NCBI GenBank assembly: GCA_012026975.1
Contig: VEPG01000062.1
Location: forward strand, 1-38,748
From: Desulfuromonas sp.
Lineage (GTDB): Bacteria > Desulfobacterota > Desulfuromonadia > Desulfuromonadales > BM103
Length of the DNA: 38,748 bases
Direction of reading: 5' to 3'
Part shown: positions 1 through 7,655 of the stretch, piece by piece
How positions within the stretch are numbered: the stretch's first letter is position 1
Layout: the number at the start of each line of letters is the position of its first letter
The notes under the pieces: generated by a model
What the model saw: the letters and a program-made list of their open reading frames with translations, nothing else
Databases searched by the model: none
Told to the model about the DNA's origin: nothing
Translations under genes and position numbers: made by a program

Positions 1-253
1 GCAGCCAGCCGACAAACCCAGCCCCCGCCCCCTTGAGCGCACCGGTCGGCCGCCCGACGGCGAACGGTTCCAGCGCCAGATCGGTCTGCAATCGGGCAGG
101 GATCAGGGCGGTCGCTTCGCTGCGCAGTTGCCAATGCAAATCAACATCCGGCGGTCTGGACACGCAGCCGAACTGAACAAACAGCAGAACCGTCACCACA
201 GTGGAAGCGACGATGCGGGCGGCCCAACGGGGCAATTGCGCGCAAGAGTTCAT
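1..253 (-). CDS. Putative lipoprotein, N-terminal part (cut by window edge)
   Basis: An open frame of 84 codons begins at the ATG at 253-251 and runs off the left edge without a stop. The N-terminus is MNSCAQLPRWAARIVAS, followed by a hydrophobic stretch ending in VQFGC. This looks like a type II signal peptide with a lipobox-like Cys near residue 30. The mature start (VSRPPDVDLHW) matches no family I recognise. The only purine-rich ribosome-binding candidate (GGAG) lies rather far upstream, so the start is less certain than the frame. The gene diverges from the histidine kinase at 548. Function unknown; probably exported and membrane-anchored. Confidence 0.5.
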   Translation of the reverse strand, partial: MNSCAQLPRWAARIVASTVVTVLLFVQFGCVSRPPDVDLHWQLRSEATALIPARLQTDLALEPFAVGRPTGALKGAGAGFVGWL

Positions 254-390
254 GGAGGTAGTTTACCGCTCCGCCCCTGGAACGCAAAACAGACCGTCGG
301 CAACCCGCCGTCACCCTGCACAGGCACGCAATCGGGCCGGAAAAAACCCGTGAAAAATCGGTGGAGGTGGGCAGTTCTCCCTGCCAGCTA

Positions 391-419
391 TTGTGTTTGT
401 CAGGGGCATGCGGTAGATA
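391..419 (+). promoter_or_regulatory. Possible sigma70-type promoter for the histidine kinase gene
   Basis: TTGTGT (391-396) and TAGATA (414-419) are spaced by 17 bp, about 130 bp upstream of the kinase start. Both hexamers are imperfect, so this is only a candidate. The rest of the 294-bp gap between the two divergent genes (254-547) shows no gene or obvious repeat. Confidence 0.25.
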
Positions 420-547
420 ATGAAAAAAACGCCCGACGGCCAGCAGATCGGCGGGAAGAATATTCAGCCACCGGCGCTGCTCGTGTCCAAAAGCAGGCGG
501 CTGAAACCTGGCGACATGGCTATTTGCACACTCAAGGAGCGAGATAA

Positions 548-2692
548 TTGGCCATTACCAGATTTGCAAATCTCTCGATACGCACTCAGCTGATCGTGCT
601 GGCCGTTCTGCTGACCCTGCCGGCTGTGGGCATTATCGTTTATTCGGGGCTGAAGGAACGTTCCGACGACTATCGGCATGCCGTCGTCGAGTCTCAGCGG
701 CTGGCGGACAACCTGGCAGCGCAGCAGGAAATTTTGACCAACGAAGCCAAGCTGTTATGCAATTTGCTGGCAGAGCTCCCCGAGGTCAAGAATCGTGACA
801 TTGACAAACTGCAAGCCATTCTTGGCAACATTCACAAACAAAGCCCACAATACATAAATATCCTTGTTGCTGACGCGGCTGGTCACATATGGGCCTCCGC
901 GGTTCCGGTAAACAAATCCGATCTGGTAACTGACAGGCGTTATTTCAAGAGTGCGCGGCAAACGAAACAGTTTTCCGCGGGTGAGTTTGTCATTAGCAAG
1001 TCGGTAAAAAAACCCACCCTTCATATGGCCTATCCTCTTCTTGAGCACGATGAATTCAACGGGGTGGTTATCGTCGGCTTTGACCTTGACGTCATGCGTA
1101 CCATCCTGGACCGTGCACAACTGTCTCAAGATGCGAACTATGTTCTTGTTGATCATAACGGCATCATTGTCAATCGAGGAAAAGACGCTGCCGCACTCAT
1201 TGGAAAACCCATTCCCCCCGAAGCTTTGAAGAAAATGGTGGAGGGTCCAGACAAGGATACCTTCGAATTTGTGCGCCGGGACGGGGATAACCGCATAACA
1301 ACCTCCCGCAAATTGTGGCTGCCCGGCGAACGGAGCCCCTACCTGTACGTAAGGGCCGGAATATCGAAAAAAGAAGTTCTGGCCAAGGCAAACAAAGCGC
1401 TGCTGGTCAATGTGTCGACGCTGCTGCTCTTTGTTATGCTTTCATTCGCGGGAGTTTTCATCATCGGCAAACGCTCGATCGTGGACCGCATCGCGGTCCT
1501 GAAGCGAGCCTCGCAACGGCTCGCCAGCGGTGATCTCGACTTCAGGGTTTCCGACCAGATTTCGGGCGGCGAATTGGGAAACCTGGCCGGGAAGTTCGAC
1601 GCGATGGCCCGGCAGCTTGCAGTGCGAGAACAGTCCCTGCGCGAGAGCGAAAGCAACTATCGGGATATTTTCAACGCAACCCACGATGCACTGTTCGTGC
1701 ACGATGCAGAGTCAGGAGAAATCCTGGAAGTCAACAAGTCCGCGGTGGAAACGTTTGGTTATGCCGACGCGGAAACGCTGAAGGCGAGCATGCTTGAGCT
1801 AAGCTCGGGAGAACCTCCCTATTCTCCGGCAGAAGCCTTGCAATGGATAAATAAAACAGCGCAGGAAGGTCCCCAGCGATTCGAGTGGCTGAGCAAAAGA
1901 AAGAACGGCGAATTGTTCTGGAGCGAAGTGACCCTGACGCCGATGTGTATCATGGGGAAGAAGCGCGTCCTCGCTGTCGGTCGTGACATCTCCGAGCGCA
2001 AAGAGATGGAGCACCTGAAGGAGGAAATGCTCTCCGCCGTCAGTCATGAGATGCGCACGCCCTTGACGGCCATGTTGGGCTTCCTGCAGTTCATCGTGGA
2101 AAACCCGGTGGAAGAAGCGGAGATGCGGGAATATCTTGGCATCATGCATAAAGAGGCGGAGAGGCTTAACGAATTGATCAACAATTTCCTTGAGATGCAA
2201 CGCTTGAAGGCCAAGCGGAGCACCTACAATTTCCAGGCTCTTGCGGTCAGACCGTTACTGGAAGAAGCCGTCGCCCTTTATTCGATTTCATCGGTTAACC
2301 ACCGGATAATAATCAACTCATCAGCGGAATTGCCTCCGGTTTTCGGTGACGAGTCATTACTCCACCAGGCACTCGTCAACCTCATTTCCAATGCCATCAA
2401 ATATTCACCCGCCGGCAGTGTAATCGACCTTGGCGCTTGTCGGGACGAGAATCGCATCACTCTCTGGGTAAAGGACGAGGGGTTGGGAATCCCGCCGGGA
2501 TCGCTGGACAAGGTCTTCGACATGTTCTATCGGGTAAACAATAAGTCCAGCCGCCAGGCACCCGGAACCGGCCTCGGACTGGCGCTCGTCAAGGACATTG
2601 TCAGCGCCCATGATGGACGAGTCTGGGTCGAGAGCACACTGGGGCAAGGGAGTAGCTTTTACATTTCGCTGCCAGTCGCGAAGGGCCTTTGA
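548..2692 (+). CDS. Membrane-bound sensor histidine kinase (Cache-HAMP-PAS-HisKA-HATPase)
   Basis: This 714-aa protein senses an unknown signal and should autophosphorylate on His500, then pass the phosphate to a response regulator. Domains in order: TM helix about 10-34, periplasmic Cache-like sensor about 35-280, TM helix about 284-306, HAMP 307-359, PAS 368-482, HisKA with the H-box SAVSHEMRTPLTA, and HATPase_c about 595-712. The ATPase shows an N-box (HQALVNLISNAIKYSP), G1 (DEGLGIPP), F-box (VFDMFYRV) and G2 (GTGLGLAL). The start is a TTG: AAGGAG lies 8 nt upstream (534-539) and no better start follows. No response regulator gene is adjacent, so it is an orphan kinase here. The ligand cannot be read from the sequence. 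Confidence 0.93.
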   Translation: MAITRFANLSIRTQLIVLAVLLTLPAVGIIVYSGLKERSDDYRHAVVESQRLADNLAAQQEILTNEAKLLCNLLAELPEVKNRDIDKLQAILGNIHKQSPQYINILVADAAGHIWASAVPVNKSDLVTDRRYFKSARQTKQFSAGEFVISKSVKKPTLHMAYPLLEHDEFNGVVIVGFDLDVMRTILDRAQLSQDANYVLVDHNGIIVNRGKDAAALIGKPIPPEALKKMVEGPDKDTFEFVRRDGDNRITTSRKLWLPGERSPYLYVRAGISKKEVLAKANKALLVNVSTLLLFVMLSFAGVFIIGKRSIVDRIAVLKRASQRLASGDLDFRVSDQISGGELGNLAGKFDAMARQLAVREQSLRESESNYRDIFNATHDALFVHDAESGEILEVNKSAVETFGYADAETLKASMLELSSGEPPYSPAEALQWINKTAQEGPQRFEWLSKRKNGELFWSEVTLTPMCIMGKKRVLAVGRDISERKEMEHLKEEMLSAVSHEMRTPLTAMLGFLQFIVENPVEEAEMREYLGIMHKEAERLNELINNFLEMQRLKAKRSTYNFQALAVRPLLEEAVALYSISSVNHRIIINSSAELPPVFGDESLLHQALVNLISNAIKYSPAGSVIDLGACRDENRITLWVKDEGLGIPPGSLDKVFDMFYRVNNKSSRQAPGTGLGLALVKDIVSAHDGRVWVESTLGQGSSFYISLPVAKGL

Positions 2693-2720
2693 GAGGTTTC
2701 TCCTCCCTAATCAATAAACA

Positions 2721-2746
2721 GGGCCGGCTCCGTTGGGAGCCGGCCC
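2721..2746. terminator. Bidirectional intrinsic terminator
   Basis: An 11-bp perfect GC-rich stem (2721-2731 with 2736-2746, loop GTTG) sits between the convergent ends of the kinase gene and the autotransporter gene. On the plus strand it is followed by TTGATGTTTT. It probably stops transcription from both sides. Confidence 0.8.
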
Positions 2747-2773
2747 TTGATGTTTTGGGTTATGTCGGCGAGG

Positions 2774-4696
2774 TTAGAAGCTGTACTTGTAGCCAAAGCT
2801 TACGCCCCACATGGTGTAGTCGCTGGCAAACTCATTGTCCACATTTACGAAAAAGGCCGACGTCTCATTCATGATCCCGGTCACACCAAGACCAACCACG
2901 AAAAGGTTCTGCTCCTCATCAACCCCGTCCACCGTGAAGGTATCGGTGCCCGCACCGGCAAAACGTGCCGTCATGTCGCGGTTGGTGTCGCCCATATTGT
3001 GCACCCACTCCACCTTCAGTTCCGGAACCAGCACGGTCCTGTCCTGCGTGTATGCCTTGTTGACCCGGACCCCCAGGCGACTCGACAGCGATGTCTCATT
3101 GATACCGCCGCCTATCAGGTCATAGGAACCAGCGCCGCTTTCCGTAAAGTCGTCCTCGTCGTAGCGCGAGAACTCCAGAGCCAGCCCCGGAACCACGCTC
3201 CATCCACAGGGAGTCTGGAGCCCGAGATATTCGCCGCCAAATGACACGGCCACCTCGGTAGCGTCATGAGAGCTCGACGCCGTCCGGTTGATGAAGCTTA
3301 AATTACGGCTGGTATCAAACTCGTGTTTGAACCAGGCCCCCTGGGCATGCAGGTAGTAGTCGCCATTCATCAGCGCCCCGTAGGCGCCAAAGTAGAGACT
3401 TTCCATGTCGGTCTCGGCATCAACAACGTCATATTCGACGTCGCCGGAGGACTTGCCGAAGAGGATGCCGACATGGGAGTTCTCGTCGAGAGCCCGGTCG
3501 GCACCGACGGTTACGCCGAAGAATTTGTGCTTGTAGCCGAAGAAGGTATCCTTGCCGTCCTGGTCAGCTACGTAGCGATACGGCCGGGCCCACAGGCTGA
3601 AGCCGTCCTTGCCGGTGACGGCCGAGGCCGGACCGGTATCGGTCATCGTTTCGGTCGCCGCGGCAAAGAGCAGTTTGCCGTCGATCCCGGCGGTCTTGGT
3701 CAGCTTGAAGCTTTCCAGACGCTCCTGCACCGTGGCGGTCCCGGCGCGCACCACACGCAGGCCGGAGTCACGCAGGCCGATATACGGTTCGGGGGAGAGT
3801 TCATCCAAAGCCGCCTGGAACTCGCCGTCGGGGAGATTGGCCAAGGTGACAGTATCCTCCAGGAAATCACCTGCAGCCACCGGCATTTGATCGTTAAGGA
3901 AGTTAAGTATGGCGCGTTGATTAGGCGTATTTGCCGAGTCTGGCAGAACAACGACGAAAATCATGCTGGGCCCCGCTTCCATGAGGCCAAACGCATAAGT
4001 GGTAAATCCTGGGATGGAATTGTTCCCAAGATAATAATCAAGAGGAATGGTCGAATAATAGACAGTGCCACTATTCAAGCGATAATACATGTCAACGATA
4101 TGGGTAGGATCAGCTTGCGTGAGAACAGCAACGGAACCGGCAGGCAAACTACCGAGCAGCGTATAGCCATGACTGGAGGAAGTTCCCCCGTCCAAAGATG
4201 TGCTGGTAACACCCATGGCGGCGGCAAGAGCTTCGGCGCCCGGAGCGATTTCAATGTTAGCATCATCAGCAAAGCTGCGGACGAAGGTGATGCCGCTTGC
4301 GCCCGGAAGAATCGCCGCCATACCGGGCGTGGATGTATCATTATCGTTATCGTTGACATAACGGTCGTGGAAAATCAGGCTGCCCCCGTTGGCGAGGAAG
4401 TTGTTAACCAGAGCGGTGTTGCCTGTGAAATCGGATGACACACCGCTATTGCTCCCGTTCAATACCCAGAGCATATCAATCCCCGACAGGTCGGCGCCCG
4501 TCAACTGTCCCAGCGCCACGGCGGTATGGCCGGCACCGGTGATGGCTGACTCAGGATACGTCGCGGTTGGGTTGTCCAGTGAAACATAACCGATAGTCAA
4601 GGCAAAGGCTGATGATGCGAGAAACAACTGGAAAGAGAACACCAAGGCTGCTGCATGCAAACACCACGTCCCCGCTTTGATGCATTTTTTAAACAT
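2774..4696 (-). CDS. Secreted protein with C-terminal autotransporter beta-barrel
   Basis: This 640-aa protein has a Sec signal peptide (MFKKCIKAG, hydrophobic core, cleavage after SSAFA near residue 32). An N-terminal domain (about 33-240) follows, with alternating beta/Rossmann-like segments such as IDMLWVLNGSNSG and NFLANGGSLIFHD, resembling ThuA/glutamine-amidotransferase-like folds. The last 265 or so residues look like an autotransporter barrel: they begin GFSLWARPYRYVADQDG, have alternating amphipathic strands, and end in the aromatic FGYKYSF expected for BAM-dependent insertion. The start is the ATG at 4696, with AGGAGG 7 nt upstream. An ATG 27 nt further upstream stays in frame but lies ahead of that Shine-Dalgarno. 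The passenger's activity is unknown. It is transcribed towards the shared terminator at 2721-2746. Confidence 0.85.
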   Translation of the reverse strand: MFKKCIKAGTWCLHAAALVFSFQLFLASSAFALTIGYVSLDNPTATYPESAITGAGHTAVALGQLTGADLSGIDMLWVLNGSNSGVSSDFTGNTALVNNFLANGGSLIFHDRYVNDNDNDTSTPGMAAILPGASGITFVRSFADDANIEIAPGAEALAAAMGVTSTSLDGGTSSSHGYTLLGSLPAGSVAVLTQADPTHIVDMYYRLNSGTVYYSTIPLDYYLGNNSIPGFTTYAFGLMEAGPSMIFVVVLPDSANTPNQRAILNFLNDQMPVAAGDFLEDTVTLANLPDGEFQAALDELSPEPYIGLRDSGLRVVRAGTATVQERLESFKLTKTAGIDGKLLFAAATETMTDTGPASAVTGKDGFSLWARPYRYVADQDGKDTFFGYKHKFFGVTVGADRALDENSHVGILFGKSSGDVEYDVVDAETDMESLYFGAYGALMNGDYYLHAQGAWFKHEFDTSRNLSFINRTASSSHDATEVAVSFGGEYLGLQTPCGWSVVPGLALEFSRYDEDDFTESGAGSYDLIGGGINETSLSSRLGVRVNKAYTQDRTVLVPELKVEWVHNMGDTNRDMTARFAGAGTDTFTVDGVDEEQNLFVVGLGVTGIMNETSAFFVNVDNEFASDYTMWGVSFGYKYSF

Positions 4697-4798
4697 ACCT
4701 CTTCCTCCTCGAATGATTTCCATGACGTAAACCTAATCCTATTCACACGCGAAAAACCTGCGCCAAGGATTGGCTTTTAAAAAGATAAAATTCCGCCA

Positions 4799-4827
4799 AT
4801 ATTCACAAGATAGTGCGGTATTGTCAA
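4799..4827 (-). promoter_or_regulatory. Candidate promoter of the autotransporter gene
   Basis: Reading the minus strand, TTGACA (4827-4822) is followed after 17 bp by GAATAT (4804-4799), preceded by TG in the extended -10 position. The -35 is perfect and the -10 weak. It lies about 100 bp upstream of the start codon in an AT-richer stretch. Confidence 0.45.
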
Positions 4828-4909
4828 ATCTAAAATCATGTTTAGCCTGAACGGCGGGGAGAGGACTTCGCCGGCCCAAAAATTTCCGTCCAACCCACCA
4901 TAAAACGAA

Positions 4910-4942
4910 AAGGGACTCAACCGGCAATCGGCTAAGTCCCTT
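4910..4942 (-). terminator. Terminator hairpin beside the tRNA-fMet fragment
   Basis: AAGGGACT (4910-4917) pairs with AGTCCCTT (4935-4942), with a partial inner stem. On the minus strand the hairpin is followed by TTCGTTTTA. It stands in the same place relative to the tRNA fragment as the terminator at 6767-6796 does to the intact tRNA. The flanking sequence is similar too, so it is probably part of the same duplication. Confidence 0.65.
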
Positions 4943-4953
4943 ATATTTTTTGA

Positions 4954-4985
4954 TAGCGGGGAGAGGATTTGAACCTCTGACCTTC
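4954..4985 (-). repeat. 32-nt copy of the 3' half of tRNA-fMet (att-like repeat or tRNA relic)
   Basis: These 32 bases are identical to 6807-6838 in the intact initiator tRNA gene, in the same orientation. They cover tRNA positions 42 to 73: the end of the anticodon stem, variable loop, T arm, 3' acceptor strand and discriminator. The encoded CCA is TCA here. Beyond the exact match the similarity is patchy (an agtta..agcccc stretch, then ggctgc), as if a whole tRNA copy had decayed with small deletions. It cannot fold as a complete tRNA. It marks one edge of a 1.8-kb segment and could be an attachment-site duplicate or a dead tandem copy. Confidence 0.85.
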
Positions 4986-5032
4986 AGTTAAGCCCCTTTT
5001 ATTGGCTGCAAGAAGAGGGTTTCACTATGGGA

Positions 5033-5060
5033 TTGAGGACATATTTAGTCATCCTATGCT
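5033..5060 (+). promoter_or_regulatory. Possible promoter of the small lipoprotein gene
   Basis: TTGAGG (5033-5038) and TATGCT (5055-5060) are spaced by 16 bp, about 50 bp ahead of the start codon. An alternative -10 is TATATT at 5060-5065. The surrounding stretch is AT-richer than its neighbours. Weak support. Confidence 0.3.
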
Positions 5061-5109
5061 ATATTGCAGATGTGTAAAGAACGTTCCCACACAGAAAGGA
5101 GACATGGCC

Positions 5110-5235
5110 ATGAAACGTTTGATCAATCTGCTGCTGGCCGTGTTGGTCGCGCTGACACTTTCTGCCTGTGCCGCCGCGACCAATCCGGTTCTCGATGAAA
5201 ACGTTGCCATCGGAGCGGAATCATACGGTCCGTGA
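5110..5235 (+). CDS. Small lipoprotein (41 aa)
   Basis: The predicted protein is 41 aa, starts MKRLINLLLAVLVALTLSAC and is almost all signal peptide. The lipobox LSAC puts the lipidated Cys at residue 20, leaving a mature peptide of about 22 residues (CAAATNPVLDENVAIG and a few more). The second of two in-frame ATGs is chosen because AAGGAG (5096-5101) lies 8 nt upstream of it but only 2 nt from the first. The gene has its own candidate promoter and a strong terminator, so it is a self-contained unit. It recalls entericidin-type small lipoproteins only in size and layout; the mature part is not recognisable. Confidence 0.7.
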   Translation: MKRLINLLLAVLVALTLSACAAATNPVLDENVAIGAESYGP

Positions 5236-5262
5236 TCAAGCCGCAACCCTCGAACTACCAAC

Positions 5263-5297
5263 GACGGGAGGGGCGGAAAACATCCGCCCCTCCCGTC
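5263..5297 (+). terminator. Strong intrinsic terminator after the small lipoprotein gene
   Basis: A perfect 15-bp stem (5263-5277 with 5283-5297, loop of 5) begins 27 nt after the stop codon and is followed by ATTTAT. The stem is very GC-rich. Confidence 0.75.
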
Positions 5298-5350
5298 ATT
5301 TATCCTGCCGGTGACGCTTGACCCCGTTGCCGGCATCATCAAGACGCTTT

Positions 5351-5516
5351 CTAGTGTCCCGCGCGGCTAACTCTGTCCTTTCAAGTGGTGGCGCTTTCGA
5401 CCCCTGGTTACGTTGCGGTTCCTCGACGTAGCCCCACTCTGCCTGCGTCACCGCGCCTTGCCAGGAACCGAAATCCCTCGCAATGTGCACAGGGGACTAA
5501 CCGCACGGGACACTAG
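5351..5516. mobile_element. MITE-like element with 20-bp imperfect terminal inverted repeats
   Basis: The left end starts CTAGTGTCCCGCGCGGCTAA. The right end, read on the other strand, starts CTAGTGTCCCGTGCGGTTAG: 17 of 20 bases match and all differences are transitions. The 166-bp element has no transposase and no convincing coding frame, so it would be non-autonomous. I see no clear target-site duplication. The right end overlaps the 3' end of the metallopeptidase gene: its CTAG provides that gene's TAG stop. A collapsed version of the ends occurs at 10548-10567. Confidence 0.6.
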
Positions 5517-6613
5517 TTGTGGAATCCCGCCGGCAGTTCCGCACATGCCGTATCGACATCGACCTTCCCGAACTCCCTCAGACGTGCCGTCCGCTCGGCG
5601 GCGGAAAGCTTGGCCAGCCGCCCGACCTCGGCATAGAAAGCCGGCAGATCACCATTGAGCGACCGCAGCAAGCTTTGAAAGGCCGGCACCCGGTCGTGGT
5701 AGGTGGCTATCGAAGCCAGGCGGGCATTGTTCAGGCCGCGCTCCAGCCAGCTGTCGACGGCGGCGGGGTTGGGCCACCTGGATTTCTGGCCGCGCAACTC
5801 GTCGGCGAGTCGGGCAAAAACCTCCCGCTTGGCCGCTCTTTTCCCCTCGACGCTCAGCGGCTGGGCATAAATCCCGGTCAATTCGTCCCGGGTCCGCTTC
5901 AACATGGCGAGGAACTCCTCGCTAAGTGCTTCCCGGTCCAGGTACCTCTGCCATTCCGCAGCCGTGGAATTCGCCTGCAGCCAGCGACGCAACCCTTCCA
6001 TCTCGACAGTTTTGGCAAACGCCTCGTTGAAGGAGCAGTCGTTGGGGACGTACACCACCTGGTGGGCCAGCTCATGGAAGACCAAGGCCGCCACATGGCT
6101 GTCCGAGCCATTGAGAAAGGTATTGAGGACCGGATCGTTGAACCACTTCAGGGTCGAGTAGGCCTTGACCCCGTTGACATCGACATCGAACCCTTCGGCG
6201 GCGAGCTGCACGGCCATCGCCCGGGCTTCCTTCTCGTCGAAATAGCCCCGGTAGGCGACACAGCCGACGATCGGGTAGCACCACTGCTTGGGCGCAAAGG
6301 AGAATTCCGAAGTGGCCACCACGTTCCAGACCACGTAGGGGCGGCCGAGGTTGGCGTAGATGCGGTAGCTGTCATTGTCCGGCAGGCCCAACTCATCGAC
6401 GGCAAAGGCACGGATCTTCAAAACCCTGGCAAGCTGTGCCCGTTCGGCTTCGGGCACACTCTGATCCTTCAGCACAGCTTCGATGGGGCGGGTGCGGTTC
6501 ATCACATCGAGATGGCCCGTCACACACTGGACGCAGTAGCCGACGTCGCTGCATGCTGCGAGCAAGGGCAGGCTGACCGACAGGAGTGCTTTGACCACCC
6601 ATGAACTCTTCAT
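5513..6613 (-). CDS. Putative lipoprotein zinc aminopeptidase (DUF2265/PF10023-like)
   Basis: This 366-aa protein has a lipoprotein signal peptide (MKSSWVVKALLS, lipobox LAAC, Cys21), so it should be anchored facing the periplasm. The zinc-protease motif HELAHQ is at about residues 180-185 and is followed by NEAFAKTVE, which supplies the second-helix Glu of a gluzincin. Length and motifs fit the predicted aminopeptidase family PF10023; the substrate is unknown. The ATG at 6613 is preferred over a GTG two codons upstream, because the weak TAAG element is spaced correctly only for the ATG. The stop codon lies inside the end of the inverted-repeat element, so the original C-terminus may have been changed. 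It sits inside the segment bounded by the tRNA-fMet repeats. Confidence 0.82.
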   Translation of the reverse strand: MKSSWVVKALLSVSLPLLAACSDVGYCVQCVTGHLDVMNRTRPIEAVLKDQSVPEAERAQLARVLKIRAFAVDELGLPDNDSYRIYANLGRPYVVWNVVATSEFSFAPKQWCYPIVGCVAYRGYFDEKEARAMAVQLAAEGFDVDVNGVKAYSTLKWFNDPVLNTFLNGSDSHVAALVFHELAHQVVYVPNDCSFNEAFAKTVEMEGLRRWLQANSTAAEWQRYLDREALSEEFLAMLKRTRDELTGIYAQPLSVEGKRAAKREVFARLADELRGQKSRWPNPAAVDSWLERGLNNARLASIATYHDRVPAFQSLLRSLNGDLPAFYAEVGRLAKLSAAERTARLREFGKVDVDTACAELPAGFHN

Positions 6614-6766
6614 GTTCACATCTTAGCACAGGGGCAATTTCGGCGTGCGCCCCCGGTCAGCGTTCAGCGGAAGAACGCACCGCAAAACCCGAACCGGGCG
6701 AGACCCCATCACTACCAGTCCTGGCAAGGATGCCGACCCGCACCAAAATGCACCACGAAATAACGA

Positions 6767-6796
6767 AAGGGCCTAGGAGAAATCTCCTAAGCCCTT
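6767..6796 (-). terminator. Terminator of tRNA-fMet
   Basis: A stem of 13 pairs with one mismatch (6767-6780 with 6783-6796) lies 7 nt past the tRNA CCA end on the minus strand and is followed by TCGTTATTT. Confidence 0.75.
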
Positions 6797-6803
6797 ATTT
6801 ATT

Positions 6804-6880
<77 letters not shown>

Positions 6881-6892
6881 TCAAGCCGACGA

Positions 6893-6921
6893 AATTTACC
6901 CGCACCTGCCGATCATGTCAA
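6893..6921 (-). promoter_or_regulatory. Promoter of tRNA-fMet
   Basis: On the minus strand, TTGACA (6921-6916) is followed after exactly 17 bp by TAAATT (6898-6893), which ends 12 bp before the mature tRNA 5' end. A perfect -35, ideal spacing and the right distance make this a convincing housekeeping promoter. Confidence 0.75.
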
Positions 6922-6936
6922 GAGAAAATTTGCGAC

Positions 6937-7629
6937 TTAGCGCTTGCGCACAATCGCCGAGAGCTTTTGCTGCTTCAGTTGCGATGCCGCCTTGTCAGCC
7001 GTGGTCTGATCGCCGTACGGGCCGACCACCACCCGATACCAGACGCCCTTGGCGCCAAGATCGGCGCGTTCCGACGCTGTCGCGAACCCCTTCCCTTTCA
7101 GCTTGTCGACCAGTCGCCTGGCTTCGGCCTGGTCCTTGGTCGCGGCGACCTGCACCACAAAGCTGCCACCGGCACTGGCCTTAGGCGCGGCAACCTCGCG
7201 GACCGTGGCCGGGGCAGCTGCCGGAGCCTTGGCGGTCGGCTCCTTGGCCACCGCTGTCGCTGCCACGGGGGCGGTGGCAACCGGGGCCGGAGCGACGGCG
7301 GCGGGCGGCGCCGGGGGCGGCAGATAGCCGCCCTTCGGCAGGTTGATGCCGCTCCCCAAAGGGGCGGAGTTCCCCTTGGGCAGATCATCGTAGAACGTCA
7401 GCTTCTGAGACCCGGCCGGGATGTTGGACGGCAAGGGCGGCGGCGCGATCTGAGCCATCGGCAGGCGCGGCGGCTCAGCCCCCGAACCGGGGAAACTGCC
7501 GCGTTCGCCGACCATGACGCCGAGAAAGAAGCTGGCGACAGTCACCGCCAACACCAGGATGATCATCAGCAGCATCTGCCGGCGCTCGAAACGGCGCTGG
7601 GTTCTGGACACCACCGGAATTTCACTCAT
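6937..7629 (-). CDS. SPOR-domain membrane protein
   Basis: This 230-aa protein has a short cytoplasmic N-terminus, one TM helix (about 19-42, LLMIILVLAVTVASFFLGVM) and a long Pro/Ala-rich periplasmic linker. A C-terminal SPOR domain covers about 155-230 (FVVQVAATKDQAEARRLVDK onward, with WYRVVVGPYGD). SPOR domains bind denuded septal peptidoglycan glycan strands, so it is probably a cell-division or wall-associated protein like FtsN or DedD, although the specific role is inferred. It lies 26 bp after argS, probably in the same operon, and is followed by tRNA-fMet. Confidence 0.9.
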   Translation of the reverse strand: MSEIPVVSRTQRRFERRQMLLMIILVLAVTVASFFLGVMVGERGSFPGSGAEPPRLPMAQIAPPPLPSNIPAGSQKLTFYDDLPKGNSAPLGSGINLPKGGYLPPPAPPAAVAPAPVATAPVAATAVAKEPTAKAPAAAPATVREVAAPKASAGGSFVVQVAATKDQAEARRLVDKLKGKGFATASERADLGAKGVWYRVVVGPYGDQTTADKAASQLKQQKLSAIVRKR

Positions 7630-7655
7630 GGACGAGACTCTTTCCGTTCATCCGG

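Noticed and set aside
4739-4927. 62-codon minus-strand frame upstream of the autotransporter gene
   Set aside because: It spans the candidate promoter and part of the terminator, has unusual composition and no family resemblance.
4954-5010. Second tRNA-fMet gene
   Set aside because: Only the 3' half matches. The D arm, the 5' acceptor strand and the anticodon are missing or broken, so it cannot be functional.
5296-5490. 64-codon minus-strand frame (MHIARDFGSWQGAVTQ...) in the MITE-like element
   Set aside because: It runs out of the element into a terminator region, has no ribosome-binding site and lies in a repeat with obvious inverted ends. Probably non-coding, although the element's inner sequence is not random-looking.
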